From positions 2,046,001-2,110,000 of the forward strand of contig NZ_CP011789.1 of the NCBI RefSeq assembly GCF_001636055.1: 64,000 bases of DNA. Direction: 5' to 3'. This document shows positions 54,097-63,232 of this stretch, in pieces; the stretch's first letter is position 1; every line of letters starts with the position of its first letter. The notes beneath the pieces were generated by a model. The model had not been told where the DNA came from. It did not search any database and saw nothing but the letters and a program-made list of their open reading frames with translations. The stretch comes from Pseudomonas putida. Its GTDB lineage: Bacteria; Pseudomonadota; Gammaproteobacteria; Pseudomonadales; Pseudomonadaceae. Position numbers and translations under genes: made by a program.

Positions 54097-54567
54097 TCAG
54101 CCGGCGACAAAGTTCGGCGGCGATACCAGCTCCACTGTCTGCTGCTTGCGGGGTGCCAGGATCTCGGCCTCGCCCTCGACTACCAGTTCGTCGTTCTGGT
54201 TGTACACGTTGGTGGCGATGCGCACCTTGAACTTGGGCAGCTTCTCGAGGATTTCCAGGCGTACCGTCAGGGTATCGCCAATCTTCACCGGCTTCTGGAA
54301 GCTCATCTTCTGCCCCAGGTAGATGGTGCCGGGCCCTGGCAGGGTGCAGGCAACCGCAGCGCTGATCAGTGCGCCGCTGAACATGCCGTGGGCGATGCGC
54401 TCGCGGAACATGCTCTTGGCCGCGAACTCGGCGTCCAGATGCACGGGGTTGTGGTCACCGGACATGGCGGCGAACAGCTGGATGTCGCGTTCTTCCACCG
54501 ATTTTTCATAGCTGGCTTTCTGGCCGACTTCGAGGGCTTCGTAGGGCGTGTTGGTGACCTGGGTCAT
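54097..54567 (-). CDS. phaJ: MaoC-like (R)-specific enoyl-CoA hydratase
   Basis: A 156-residue hot-dog hydratase with the catalytic dyad in SGDHNPVHLD (Asp38, His43) and FRERIAHGMFSGAL. It hydrates trans-2-enoyl-CoA to (R)-3-hydroxyacyl-CoA for PHA synthesis, and its context (fadD genes, lipase) matches phaJ4 of P. putida. Converges on the sigma factor gene (23-bp gap). It may form a unit with the lipase-like gene, whose stop lies 34 bp upstream. Confidence 0.9.
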   Translation of the reverse strand: MTQVTNTPYEALEVGQKASYEKSVEERDIQLFAAMSGDHNPVHLDAEFAAKSMFRERIAHGMFSGALISAAVACTLPGPGTIYLGQKMSFQKPVKIGDTLTVRLEILEKLPKFKVRIATNVYNQNDELVVEGEAEILAPRKQQTVELVSPPNFVAG

Positions 54568-54600
54568 CAGGGCTTCCTTGGAGGGACGAGGTGGTGCACA

Positions 54601-55545
54601 TCATTCGCTGCGGGCAGGGCGGCCAAGGGCCAGTGCCTGCTCCAGCCAGGCAATGATGTCGTGGGTGACCTCGTCGCGATTGGTTTCGTTGAGCACTTCG
54701 TGGCGTGCCTGCGGGTAGACGCGCAATTGTACATGGCGATTGCCGGTCGCGCGCAGGGCGTTGGCCAGGTGGGTGAGACGCTTGCCAGCGCTGACCGGAT
54801 CACATTCGCCGCCGATCACCAGCATCGGCAGGTTCGGATCGATCTGCGCCAGATGGCGCGGTTGGCTGATCTGTGCCAGGCCTTGCAACAGGTCGAGCCA
54901 CAGCTGGTTGCTACAACGAAAGCCGCACAGCGGGTCGTCGACGTAGGCGTCGACCTCGGCCGGGTCGCGGCTGAGCCAGTCGAACGCCGTGCGGTTGGGT
55001 TTGAAGGCCTTGTTGAACGAGCCGAACGACAGCCAGTCGATCAGCGCGCTCTTGCCCTCCGCCCCCTGGCGCCAGGCCTCCAGGCGGGCGATCAGGCGTG
55101 CTGCGCGATAGAGCGCAGCCGGCTGGAAGTTCGAGCCGCTGAGCACCGCCCCGTGCAGGCTGCCACTGTGGTGCAGCAGGTACGCCTGAGCGATGTAGCT
55201 GCCCATGCTGTGGCCGAACAGGAACAGCGGCGTGCCGGGGAACTGCTGGCCGATGTGCTGGCTGAGCAGGCCCAGGTCGTTGACCACCGTGTTCCAGCCG
55301 TGGTGGTGGGCGAACAGGCCGAGGCTACCTAGCTCTGCGGTGCGGCCGTGGCCACGCAGATCAGGGGCGAACAGGGCAAAGCCGGCATCGTTCAGCGCAT
55401 GGCCCAGGCGCCGGTAGCGCCCGGCGTGCTCGGCCATGCCATGGGCCAGCAGCACCACGGCCTTGACCGGGGTCTGCGGCAGCCACTGGTGGACGTACAG
55501 ACTGCAGTGCTCGCTGGCGGGCAGCCAGAAGGCGTCGTGGGCCAT
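54601..55545 (-). CDS. Lysophospholipase-like alpha/beta hydrolase
   Basis: A 314-residue alpha/beta hydrolase of the monoacylglycerol lipase/lysophospholipase group. The nucleophile is in FGHSMGSYIAQAYL (Ser near 117), with Asp in GGECDPVSAG and His in PQARHEVLNE. No signal peptide, so cytoplasmic. AAGGA precedes the ATG at 55545. Next to phaJ and fadD2, so it probably supplies free fatty acids or recycles lipids. Confidence 0.9.
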   Translation of the reverse strand: MAHDAFWLPASEHCSLYVHQWLPQTPVKAVVLLAHGMAEHAGRYRRLGHALNDAGFALFAPDLRGHGRTAELGSLGLFAHHHGWNTVVNDLGLLSQHIGQQFPGTPLFLFGHSMGSYIAQAYLLHHSGSLHGAVLSGSNFQPAALYRAARLIARLEAWRQGAEGKSALIDWLSFGSFNKAFKPNRTAFDWLSRDPAEVDAYVDDPLCGFRCSNQLWLDLLQGLAQISQPRHLAQIDPNLPMLVIGGECDPVSAGKRLTHLANALRATGNRHVQLRVYPQARHEVLNETNRDEVTHDIIAWLEQALALGRPARSE

Positions 55546-55746
55546 GGAAAATCCTTTGTGCACGGGATTGAGCTCAGTGTATGCACAATGACCAGGATTG
55601 CAGCAGGGGCACAAATAAGATTCACAATGTTAATGGCAGCCCTTGGCGTATTTGCCACCTCCGGCTTACCTGCTAACGTCGGCTCAACGCCTTTTTGCCG
55701 TTGGGCAATCAGGTCATGGACGGTTCAGGCTGAGGAACAACAATAA

Positions 55747-57435
55747 ATGCAAGCCGACTTCTGGAATGACAAGCGCCCGGCGGGCGTGCCTTCCACCATA
55801 GACATCACTGCTTACAAATCCGTCGTCGAAGTGTTCGAGCGTTCCTGCAAGCGCTTCGCCGACCGCCCGGCGTTCAGCAACCTCGGCGTCACCCTCAGTT
55901 ACGCCGAACTGGAGCGCCATTCGGCGGCCTTTGCGGCCTGGTTGCAACAGCACACCGATCTCAAGCCCGGTGATCGCATCGCCGTGCAGATGCCCAATGT
56001 CCTGCAATACCCCATCGCCGTCTTCGGCGCGATGCGCGCCGGGCTGATCGTGGTCAACACCAACCCGCTGTACACCGAGCGCGAGATGCGCCACCAGTTC
56101 AAGGATTCCGGCGCCCGTGCGCTGGTGTACCTGAACATGTTCGGCCAGCGCGTGCAGACGGTGTTGCCCGACACCGGCATCGAATACCTGATCGAGGCGA
56201 AGATGGGCGACCTGCTGCCGGCCGCCAAGGGCTGGCTGGTCAACACGGTGGTCGACAAGCTGAAGAAGATGGTGCCGGCCTACCGCCTGCCCCAGGCCGT
56301 GTCGTTCAAGCAGGTACTGCGCGAGGGCCGTGAACTCACGTACAAACCGGTGGTGCAGACGCTCGAGGATGTCGCCGTATTGCAATACACCGGCGGCACC
56401 ACGGGGCTGGCCAAGGGCGCGATGCTCACCCACGGCAACCTGGTCGCCAACATGCTGCAGGTGCTGGCCTGCTTCGCCCAGCACGGGCCCGACGGCCAGC
56501 CGCTGATCAAGGAAGGGCAGGAGGTGATGATCGCGCCACTGCCGCTGTATCACATCTATGCCTTCACTGCGAACTGCATGTGCATGATGGTCACGGGCAA
56601 TCACAACGTACTGATCACCAATCCGCGCGACATTCCGGGCTTCATCAAGGAGCTGGGCAAGTGGCGCTTTTCGGCATTGCTGGGCTTGAACACCCTGTTC
56701 GTCGCGCTGATGGACAACCCGGGCTTCAAGTCGCTGGATTTCTCGGCGCTGAAGGTCACCAACTCCGGCGGCACAGCGTTGGTCAAGGCCACCGCCGAGC
56801 GCTGGGAGAGCCTGACCGGCTGTCGCATCGTCGAGGGTTACGGCCTGACCGAAACCTCACCGGTGGCGAGCACCAACCCCTACGGGCAACTGGCGCGGCT
56901 GGGTACGGTGGGCATCCCGGTGGTCGGCACCGCGTTCAAGGTCATCGACGACGACGGCAACGAGATGCCGCTGGGCGAACGCGGCGAACTGTGCATCAAG
57001 GGGCCGCAGGTCATGAAGGGCTATTGGCAACAGCCGGAGGCGACAGCCCAGGCGCTGGATGCCGACGGCTGGTTCAAGACCGGTGACATCGCGGTGATCG
57101 ACCCGGACGGCTTCACCCGCATCGTCGACCGCAAGAAGGACATGATCATCGTCTCGGGCTTCAACGTGTATCCCAACGAGATCGAGGACGTGGTCATGGG
57201 CCACCCGCAGGTGGCCAGTTGCGCGGTGATCGGCGTGCCCGACGAACGCTCCGGCGAAGCGGTAAAACTGTTCGTGGTTCCTCGGGCGGGCGGTGTCAGC
57301 GTCGAGGAGCTCAAGACCTTCTGCAAGGCCAACTTCACCGGCTACAAGGTGCCCAAGCACATCGTGCTGCGCGATTCACTGCCCATGACGCCGGTAGGCA
57401 AGATCCTGCGTCGGGAGTTGCGCGACATCGCCTGA
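55747..57435 (+). CDS. fadD2: Long-chain acyl-CoA synthetase FadD2
   Basis: A 562-residue adenylate-forming enzyme that activates fatty acids to acyl-CoA. ATP/AMP motif YTGGTTGLAKG (214-224), GYGLTETSPV, and the FACS signature DGWFKTGDIAVIDPDGF followed by the hinge RKKDMIIVSG and GKILRREL lysine are intact. GAGGAACAAC precedes the ATG. It lies next to fadD1 and a lipase-like gene in the known P. putida order, so I call it fadD2. Confidence 0.92.
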   Translation: MQADFWNDKRPAGVPSTIDITAYKSVVEVFERSCKRFADRPAFSNLGVTLSYAELERHSAAFAAWLQQHTDLKPGDRIAVQMPNVLQYPIAVFGAMRAGLIVVNTNPLYTEREMRHQFKDSGARALVYLNMFGQRVQTVLPDTGIEYLIEAKMGDLLPAAKGWLVNTVVDKLKKMVPAYRLPQAVSFKQVLREGRELTYKPVVQTLEDVAVLQYTGGTTGLAKGAMLTHGNLVANMLQVLACFAQHGPDGQPLIKEGQEVMIAPLPLYHIYAFTANCMCMMVTGNHNVLITNPRDIPGFIKELGKWRFSALLGLNTLFVALMDNPGFKSLDFSALKVTNSGGTALVKATAERWESLTGCRIVEGYGLTETSPVASTNPYGQLARLGTVGIPVVGTAFKVIDDDGNEMPLGERGELCIKGPQVMKGYWQQPEATAQALDADGWFKTGDIAVIDPDGFTRIVDRKKDMIIVSGFNVYPNEIEDVVMGHPQVASCAVIGVPDERSGEAVKLFVVPRAGGVSVEELKTFCKANFTGYKVPKHIVLRDSLPMTPVGKILRRELRDIA

Positions 57436-57462
57436 AATCCACCGTACCTGCGGGAGCAACTT

Positions 57463-57645
57463 CCTTGCTCAAGATTTAAAGTCCAGCCCAATCCCTGTGG
57501 GAGCGGGCTGGTCCCGCGATCGGGCGCGAAGCGGCCGTAGAACCTGGCAACGAGATTTATCAGGACGATCTCGACTGTCTGGCTTGCGGCCGCTGCGCGC
57601 CCGATCGCGGGACAAGCCCGCTCCTACAGGGACCGAGTCGGTTGC
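57463..57645. repeat. Compound REP region with extended repeat copy B
   Basis: The extended segment (cttgctcaagatttaaagtccagcccaa region, 57463-57497) leads into a REP (57498-57530). An inverted REP follows at about 57597-57643. The outer arms (gatcgggcgcgaagcggccg and cggccgctgcgcgcccgatc) also pair. It fills most of the fadD2-fadD1 gap. Confidence 0.75.
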
Positions 57646-57707
57646 AGCACGCACCGCAATGCGACATTTTGATTAAATACTCTAGAAATGACTTAAAAGT
57701 TTCATTG

Positions 57708-57723
57708 AGTCACTTTGGTGACT
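57708..57723. promoter_or_regulatory. Palindrome AGTCAC-TTTG-GTGACT before fadD1
   Basis: A perfect 6-4-6 palindrome 158 bp upstream of the fadD1 start, in an AT-rich patch. It does not match the PsrA consensus I recall (GAAAC-N4-GTTTC), so it may be another regulator's site. Confidence 0.35.
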
Positions 57724-57880
57724 ATTGAGGCTTGCGAAGCCCTCTAGGCGACCCCAGGCAAAGCTGTTACTCTCGGCGCGCTTTCAGATGATGCGGTTTG
57801 CAATGAATCCCTTCATCTCATATCAATAATAAACGCATCGACGCGTGAAGAATTCGCTGTTGCTAAAGGAGTGGGCTTCC

Positions 57881-59578
57881 ATGATCGAACATTTTTGGAA
57901 GGATAAATACCCAGCCGGAATTACGGCGGAAATCAATCCTGACGAATTCCCCAACATCCAGGCCGTACTGAAGCAATCCTGCCAGCGTTTCGCCGACAAA
58001 CCGGCGTTCAGCAACCTCGGCAAGACCCTCACCTACGGTGAGCTGTATACCCTGTCCGGCGCTTTCGCGGCCTGGCTGCAACAGCACACCGACCTCAAGC
58101 CCGGCGATCGCATCGCCGTGCAACTGCCCAATGTACTGCAATATCCCGTCGCTGTGTTCGGTGCCATGCGCGCCGGCCTGGTCGTGGTCAACACCAACCC
58201 GCTGTACACCGCGCGTGAACTCGAGCATCAGTTCACCGACTCCGGTGCCAAGGCCGTGGTGTGCCTGGCCAACATGGCGCACCTGGTCGAGAAGGTCCTG
58301 CCCAAGACCCAGGTCAAGCACGTCATCGTCACCGAGGTGGCCGACCTGCTGCCACCGCTCAAGCGCGTGCTGATCAACAGCGTCATCAAGTATGTGAAGA
58401 AGATGGTGCCGGCCTACAGCCTGCCCCAGGCGGTGCGCTTCAACGACGCACTGGCCAAGGGCCGCGGCCAGCCGGTCATCGAAGCCAGCCCGCAAGCCAA
58501 TGACGTGGCTGTGCTGCAATACACCGGCGGCACTACGGGTGTGGCCAAGGGCGCGATGCTGACCCACCGCAACCTGGTCTCCAACATGCTGCAGTGCCGC
58601 GCCTTGATGGGCTCGAACCTGCAGGAAGGCTCCGAGATCATCATCACGCCGCTGCCGCTGTACCACATCTATGCGTTCACCTTCCATTGCATGGCCATGA
58701 TGCTGATCGGCAACCACAACGTGCTGATCAGCAACCCGCGCGACCTGCCGGCGATGGTCAAGGAACTGGGCAAGTGGAAGTTCAGCGGTTTCGTCGGGCT
58801 GAACACCCTGTTCGTTGCCCTGTGCAACAACGAAACCTTCCGCAGCCTGGACTTCTCGGCGCTGAAGGTGACCCTTTCCGGCGGTATGGCCCTGCAACTG
58901 AGCGTGGCCGAGCGCTGGAAGGCGGTCACCGGCTGCGCCATCTGCGAAGGCTACGGCATGACCGAGACCAGCCCGGTGGCGGCGGTCAACCCGTCCGAAG
59001 CCAACCAGATCGGCACCATCGGTATCCCGGTGCCGTCCACCCTGTGCAAGGTCATCGACGACAGCGGCCAGGAACTGCCGCTGGGCGAAGTCGGCGAGCT
59101 GTGCATCAAGGGCCCGCAGGTGATGAAGGGCTACTGGCAGCGCGAAGACGCCACTGCCGAGATCCTCGACAGCGAAGGCTGGCTGAAGACTGGCGACATC
59201 GCGGTGATTCAGCCCGACGGCTACATGCGCATCGTCGACCGCAAGAAGGACATGATCCTGGTCTCGGGCTTCAACGTGTACCCCAACGAGCTGGAAGACG
59301 TGCTGGTCGCCCTGCCGGGCGTGCTGCAATGTGCCGCGATCGGCGTGCCTGACGAGAAGTCGGGCGAGGTGATCAAGGTGTTCATCGTCGCCAAGCCAGG
59401 TGTCACGCTGACCAAGGAACAGGTGATGGAGCACATGCGTGCCAACGTCACCGGCTACAAGGTCCCGCGGTTCATCGAGTTCCGCGATGCCCTGCCGACC
59501 ACCAACGTCGGCAAGATCCTGCGTCGTGAGTTGCGCGACGAAGAGATGAAGAAGCTGGGGCTGAAGAAGATCGCCTGA
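57881..59578 (+). CDS. fadD1: Long-chain acyl-CoA synthetase FadD1
   Basis: A 565-residue acyl-CoA synthetase, paralogous to FadD2. It has YTGGTTGVAKGAMLTHRN, GYGMTETSPVAAVNP, EGWLKTGDIAVIQPDGY, RKKDMILVSG and the C-terminal KILRREL lysine. AAAGGAG precedes the ATG at 57881; the in-frame upstream region is a leader. In P. putida the fadD1 enzyme is the main one for fatty acids, as I recall. A strong terminator follows. Confidence 0.94.
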   Translation: MIEHFWKDKYPAGITAEINPDEFPNIQAVLKQSCQRFADKPAFSNLGKTLTYGELYTLSGAFAAWLQQHTDLKPGDRIAVQLPNVLQYPVAVFGAMRAGLVVVNTNPLYTARELEHQFTDSGAKAVVCLANMAHLVEKVLPKTQVKHVIVTEVADLLPPLKRVLINSVIKYVKKMVPAYSLPQAVRFNDALAKGRGQPVIEASPQANDVAVLQYTGGTTGVAKGAMLTHRNLVSNMLQCRALMGSNLQEGSEIIITPLPLYHIYAFTFHCMAMMLIGNHNVLISNPRDLPAMVKELGKWKFSGFVGLNTLFVALCNNETFRSLDFSALKVTLSGGMALQLSVAERWKAVTGCAICEGYGMTETSPVAAVNPSEANQIGTIGIPVPSTLCKVIDDSGQELPLGEVGELCIKGPQVMKGYWQREDATAEILDSEGWLKTGDIAVIQPDGYMRIVDRKKDMILVSGFNVYPNELEDVLVALPGVLQCAAIGVPDEKSGEVIKVFIVAKPGVTLTKEQVMEHMRANVTGYKVPRFIEFRDALPTTNVGKILRRELRDEEMKKLGLKKIA

Positions 59579-59583
59579 TTCAC

Positions 59584-59616
59584 ACCGGCCCGCTCCTGCA
59601 AGAGCGGGCCGGTTTT
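59584..59616 (+). terminator. Strong terminator after fadD1
   Basis: ACCGGCCCGCT-cctgcaag-AGCGGGCCGGT is a perfect 11-bp stem followed by TTTTGG, 5 nt past the fadD1 stop. It also ends the convergent puuB transcript. Confidence 0.8.
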
Positions 59617-59620
59617 GGTT

Positions 59621-60928
59621 TCAGCGCAACTTTTCCAGCATCTGGTAGTACCACATCCCCACCGACAGCAGCGGATTGCCCAGCAAATCCCCCATCGGCA
59701 CCTTGATGTGCTTGCACGCGGCAAAGGTGTCGAACTTCTCCAGCGTCCCGGTCAACGCCTCGGCCATGATCTCGCCCATGATGTGGCTGGTCGCGATGCC
59801 ATGCCCGGAGTAACCCTGGCAGTACCAGACGTTGTCCGACAGCTTGCCCAGCTGTGGGATGCGGTTGACCACGATGCCCATGGCGCAGCTCCACTTGAAT
59901 TCGATCGGCACGCCCTTGAGCGCCGGGAAGGTGCGCTCGATGCAAGGGCGCAGCTCGGCTTCGATGTCCCGCGAATCACGCCCCGAATAGTTGGCGCCAC
60001 CTCCGAACAGCAGGCGCTTGTCGGCGGTCAGGCGGTAGTAGTCGAGCACGAAGCGACAGTCGTACACCGCCAGGTCCTCGGGGTTGATCTGCTCGGCCAG
60101 CTCGCCCAGCGGCGCGGTGGTGACGATCCCGCCCATGGCCGGGAAGATCTTGCCCTTGAGCTGGCGCTGCTCGAGCTTGTGGTACACATCGCCCGCCAAC
60201 AGGATCTGGCGCGCCTCGATTCGACCATTGGCGGTAACCACTGCCGGACTCGGACCGTGGACGATATCCAGCACTTCCGAATTTTCGAAGATCAGCGCGC
60301 CGAGGCTGTGCGCAGCCCGCGCCTCGCCCAGGCACAGGTTGAGCGGATGCAGGTGCAAGTTGCGCGTATTCTTCAGTGCCCCGAGGTACAGCGGGCTTTG
60401 CAGGTGGCGCGAGATGCCCTGGCGGTCGAGCAGTTGCACCTGGTCGCCCATGCCACGGCGCTGGGCCTCGGCTTCGAAGGCGCGCAGTTCCTCCAGGTGC
60501 GACGGCTTCATTGCGGCATGCAGGTGGCCGCGCTTGAGGTCGCACTGGATGCCGTAGCGCGCCACGCGCTGTTCGATGATCTGGTGCCCGCGCCAGCGCA
60601 GGTGCCAGATGAAATCGTCTACCTCGCTGCCGAGCCGGTCACGCATCTGCGTGCGCATGGCCTCGTCGCCGGACAGGCTGCCAGTCACCTGGCCACCATT
60701 GCGCCCGCTGGCGCCCCAGCCGATGCGGTTGGTCTCGACGATGGCGACCTTCAGCCCGCGCTCGGCCAGCTCCACGGCGGTGGCGACGCCGGTGAAGCCG
60801 CCACCGATGATCGCCACATCAACCTGCTCGGTGCCGTTGAGCGTCGGGTACTCGGTCCGATCGTTGAGGGTGGCGCTGTAGTAGGACGGTGCGCGCTGGG
60901 CCGGGCCGTTGTTCAGTGCTGCGTTCAT
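59621..60928 (-). CDS. puuB: Gamma-glutamylputrescine oxidase PuuB
   Basis: A 435-residue FAD-dependent amine oxidase of the DAO family. GGGFTG (42-47) binds the FAD diphosphate and GYSGHGIA is the C-terminal FAD loop. It oxidises gamma-glutamylputrescine to the aldehyde in the gamma-glutamylated putrescine pathway. AAGGAACACC precedes the ATG. It starts 31 bp past the puuA stop on the same strand, so the two genes share an operon (puuA first). Confidence 0.9.
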   Translation of the reverse strand: MNAALNNGPAQRAPSYYSATLNDRTEYPTLNGTEQVDVAIIGGGFTGVATAVELAERGLKVAIVETNRIGWGASGRNGGQVTGSLSGDEAMRTQMRDRLGSEVDDFIWHLRWRGHQIIEQRVARYGIQCDLKRGHLHAAMKPSHLEELRAFEAEAQRRGMGDQVQLLDRQGISRHLQSPLYLGALKNTRNLHLHPLNLCLGEARAAHSLGALIFENSEVLDIVHGPSPAVVTANGRIEARQILLAGDVYHKLEQRQLKGKIFPAMGGIVTTAPLGELAEQINPEDLAVYDCRFVLDYYRLTADKRLLFGGGANYSGRDSRDIEAELRPCIERTFPALKGVPIEFKWSCAMGIVVNRIPQLGKLSDNVWYCQGYSGHGIATSHIMGEIMAEALTGTLEKFDTFAACKHIKVPMGDLLGNPLLSVGMWYYQMLEKLR

Positions 60929-60959
60929 GGGGTGTTCCTTGTTCTGAATAGGGTAGGGC

Positions 60960-62324
60960 TCAGGCCTGGTGCAGGTACCAGCGCCAGTCCTGTTCGCTGA
61001 CTTCGGCCATGAACTGGCGGTATTCGGCGCGTTTGACCTTCAGGTATACCCCGAGGAACGCATCGCCCAGCGCTTCGCGAGCCCAAACCGAGTGCTCCAG
61101 TGCATCGAGGGCGGTGAGCCAGTCGGTGGGCAGGTGCTCGGTGGCCTGGGCATAGCCGTTGCCCTCGACCGGAGCGCCGGGGTCCAGTTGTTCGCGAATG
61201 CCTTGGTGCGTGGCGGCGAGAATGGCCGCGGCAGCCAGATAAGGGTTGGCATCGGCGCCGCAGATACGGTGCTCGATGTGTCGGCTGGGGGCCGGGCCGC
61301 CGGGTACGCGCAGGCTCACGGTGCGGTTGTCGACACCCCAGGTCGGCGCCAGCGGCGCATAACTGTTGGTCTGGAAGCGGCGGAACGAGTTGGCGTTGGG
61401 GCAGAACAGCAGCAGCGAATCGCGCAGGTGGCGCAGCATGCCCGCCACGGCCTGGCGCAGCAGCGGCGTACCGGCCGGGTCTTCGCTGGCGAACAGGTTG
61501 CGGCCTTCGCTGTCAGCCAGGCTCAGGTGCATGTGCATGCCGGTGCCGGCGATCTGGGCGAAGGGCTTGGCCATGAAGCAGGCCTGCATGCCGTGGGCAT
61601 GGGCCACGCCCTTGACCAGGCGCTTGTAGCGCACGGCCTGGTCCATCGCTGCCAGCGCATCGCCGTGCTCCAGGGTGATTTCCACCTGGCCGGGGGCATA
61701 CTCGGAAATCGCCGTGCGTGCCGGAATGCCCTGGGCCTTGCAGGCGGCATACAGGTCGGCGAGGAAGGGCTCGATCTGTTCCAGCTCACGCAGGCCATAA
61801 ACCTGTGTGCTGCGTGGTCGGCCGCCGTCGCTGTCGAGCGCCGGTTGCGGGCGGCCCTGGGCATCGCGCTGCTGGTCGAGCAGGTAGAACTCCAGCTCGC
61901 AGGCCATCACCGGGTGATAACCGTCGGCCTTCAGGGCCTCGATGGTGCGCAGCAGGACATGGCGCGGGTCTGCAATGCTGGCGGGCAGGCCTTCGCTGGG
62001 GTGCATGCTGACCTGCACTGCGGCGGTCGGCACCCGGCGCCAGGGAAGGCGTACCAGGCTGGCGTCCAGGGGGTAGGCGCGGCAGTCGATGTCACCGACA
62101 TCCCAGACCAGGCCCGAATTTTCCACATCGTCGCCATTGAGGGTCAGGCCAAGGATGGTGCTGGGCAGCGGCCGGCCGCTTTCATACACCGCCATCAGCT
62201 CGTCACGGTGCAGCAGCTTGCCGCGCGGCACGCCGTTGGCGTCGAGGATGAACAGTTCGATCAGGTCGATGTCGGGGTTTTCGGCCAGGAAACGGCGGGC
62301 TTGCTCGGGGTTGGCAAAGTGCAT
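60960..62324 (-). CDS. puuA: Gamma-glutamylputrescine synthetase PuuA-like
   Basis: A 454-residue glutamine synthetase-fold ligase. The catalytic core has ACELEFYLLD, EYAPGQVEITLEHGDALAAMDQ, GTGMHMHLSL and NSFRRFQTNSYAPLAPTWG. PuuA glutamylates putrescine instead of ammonia; linkage to puuB supports this rather than assimilatory GlnA. Length is shorter than GlnA's adenylylated form. The ATG at 62324 lacks a good ribosome site; GTG at 62369 is possible. Confidence 0.9.
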   Translation of the reverse strand: MHFANPEQARRFLAENPDIDLIELFILDANGVPRGKLLHRDELMAVYESGRPLPSTILGLTLNGDDVENSGLVWDVGDIDCRAYPLDASLVRLPWRRVPTAAVQVSMHPSEGLPASIADPRHVLLRTIEALKADGYHPVMACELEFYLLDQQRDAQGRPQPALDSDGGRPRSTQVYGLRELEQIEPFLADLYAACKAQGIPARTAISEYAPGQVEITLEHGDALAAMDQAVRYKRLVKGVAHAHGMQACFMAKPFAQIAGTGMHMHLSLADSEGRNLFASEDPAGTPLLRQAVAGMLRHLRDSLLLFCPNANSFRRFQTNSYAPLAPTWGVDNRTVSLRVPGGPAPSRHIEHRICGADANPYLAAAAILAATHQGIREQLDPGAPVEGNGYAQATEHLPTDWLTALDALEHSVWAREALGDAFLGVYLKVKRAEYRQFMAEVSEQDWRWYLHQA

Positions 62325-62780
62325 GGGGGCTCGCTCGCGCCCCTGTCGTTCAGGGGCGCACAAGACCACCGCGGGTTGGCGCGGTGCGTCGGACGGATTC
62401 AGGCAGCCGCAGGGCTGCGGTAGGCGTCAATGGACAGCGAGCGAGGTATCCGGCGGGCGAGCATGGCGGCAGTGCCACAGGGCCCAGAAGGCGAGGATAA
62501 CGTGGACCAGCGGATTTTCACCGGCGCGGGCCCTGACCTTCGGCAGCGAAGGGCGTGACAGCGGGGGCGCGGTGATCGGGTCGGGAATCATGCCCTGGAT
62601 ACTCACATGGTGGATAAGGTTGATTAAAGCAGTGAATGGCGACGTTCACTCCAGAAGTGGCTAAACATTTGCGCCGCTTGGTGATTGGGTTTCGGAGTAG
62701 TCCTACGAGATGTTCAGACCGTAATGGATAGGGGGCCACAGTCCAGCAGCCTGATGCTGATCATTTAATCCGGGGTAGTG
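62325..62780. other. Intergenic region upstream of puuA and the small membrane gene
   Basis: I see no convincing gene in this 456-bp region. The first 150 bp are GC-rich and the part from 62580 to 62780 is AT-rich, and probably holds the divergent promoters. Open frames here (62089-62664 plus, 62518-62739 minus) are antisense or lack ribosome sites. Confidence 0.55.
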
Positions 62781-63029
62781 ATGGCTGACGTCTTTGCAAT
62801 TGGCTTCATCTGCATGCTCGCGGTAGGCGTCGACTGGCTATTCCGGTCTAGCAGGCTCCGAGTGTTCATGTATCTGGTTTTCATGGCAGCAGCGATTACG
62901 AGTTGCGCGAAACTGGGTGAGCACGAAAACCTGTTGCTCGACGGTTTGGTCTGGACCGTCTTTTTCACAGTGGCTGGCACACGACTGCTGTTCAAGCGTT
63001 CGCGGTATTTCGAACGGGATCGGGGCTGA
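62781..63029 (+). CDS. Small membrane protein of unknown function
   Basis: An 82-residue protein with likely membrane helices at about 5-22, 29-45 and 52-72 and a basic tail. No family is recognised. The ATG at 62781 follows CCGGGG; an in-frame GTG lies directly before it. Codon use is less GC-rich than in its neighbours, so it may be an acquired or fast-evolving gene. It lies alone between puuA and hrpA. Confidence 0.6.
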   Translation: MADVFAIGFICMLAVGVDWLFRSSRLRVFMYLVFMAAAITSCAKLGEHENLLLDGLVWTVFFTVAGTRLLFKRSRYFERDRG

Positions 63030-63062
63030 TCGGAAATTGCCGGGGTGCACGCTCGCGTAGGG

Positions 63063-63145
63063 GGTAACTGTCTTGTTCAAAATCTGATAGCCAGCTCAGT
63101 CCTTGTGGGAGCGGGCTTGCCCGCGAAGAGGCCGGTACAGGCAGC
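63063..63145. repeat. REP with extended repeat copy C
   Basis: The extended segment (gtaactgtcttgttcaaaatct region) leads into a REP (about 63100-63145, tgtgggagcgggcttgcccgcgaagaggcc). It is the third copy of the element in the window, between the small membrane protein and hrpA. Confidence 0.75.
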
Positions 63146-63232
63146 AGAGAACCGGTAAATCTGCGACAATCGCGCATCCTCAAGAATGCCGATCATGCAA
63201 AAGCAGGCTCACCTGCATCATCAGAAAGCCCC

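Noticed and set aside
57690..57712. PsrA-type site before fadD1
   Set aside because: GAAATGACTTAAAAGTTTC has the end bases, but not the GAAAC-N4-GTTTC spacing; the AGTCAC palindrome nearby is reported instead.
57863..59434. 523-codon minus frame opposite fadD1
   Set aside because: His/Gly/Val-rich shadow; fadD1 has all acyl-CoA synthetase motifs.
59615..61000. 461-codon plus frame opposite puuB
   Set aside because: The minus-strand product has the FAD motif and full family length.
10370..63145. Repeated GC hairpins across the window as a CRISPR array
   Set aside because: They are dispersed REPs between genes, not regularly spaced, and have no spacers or cas genes.
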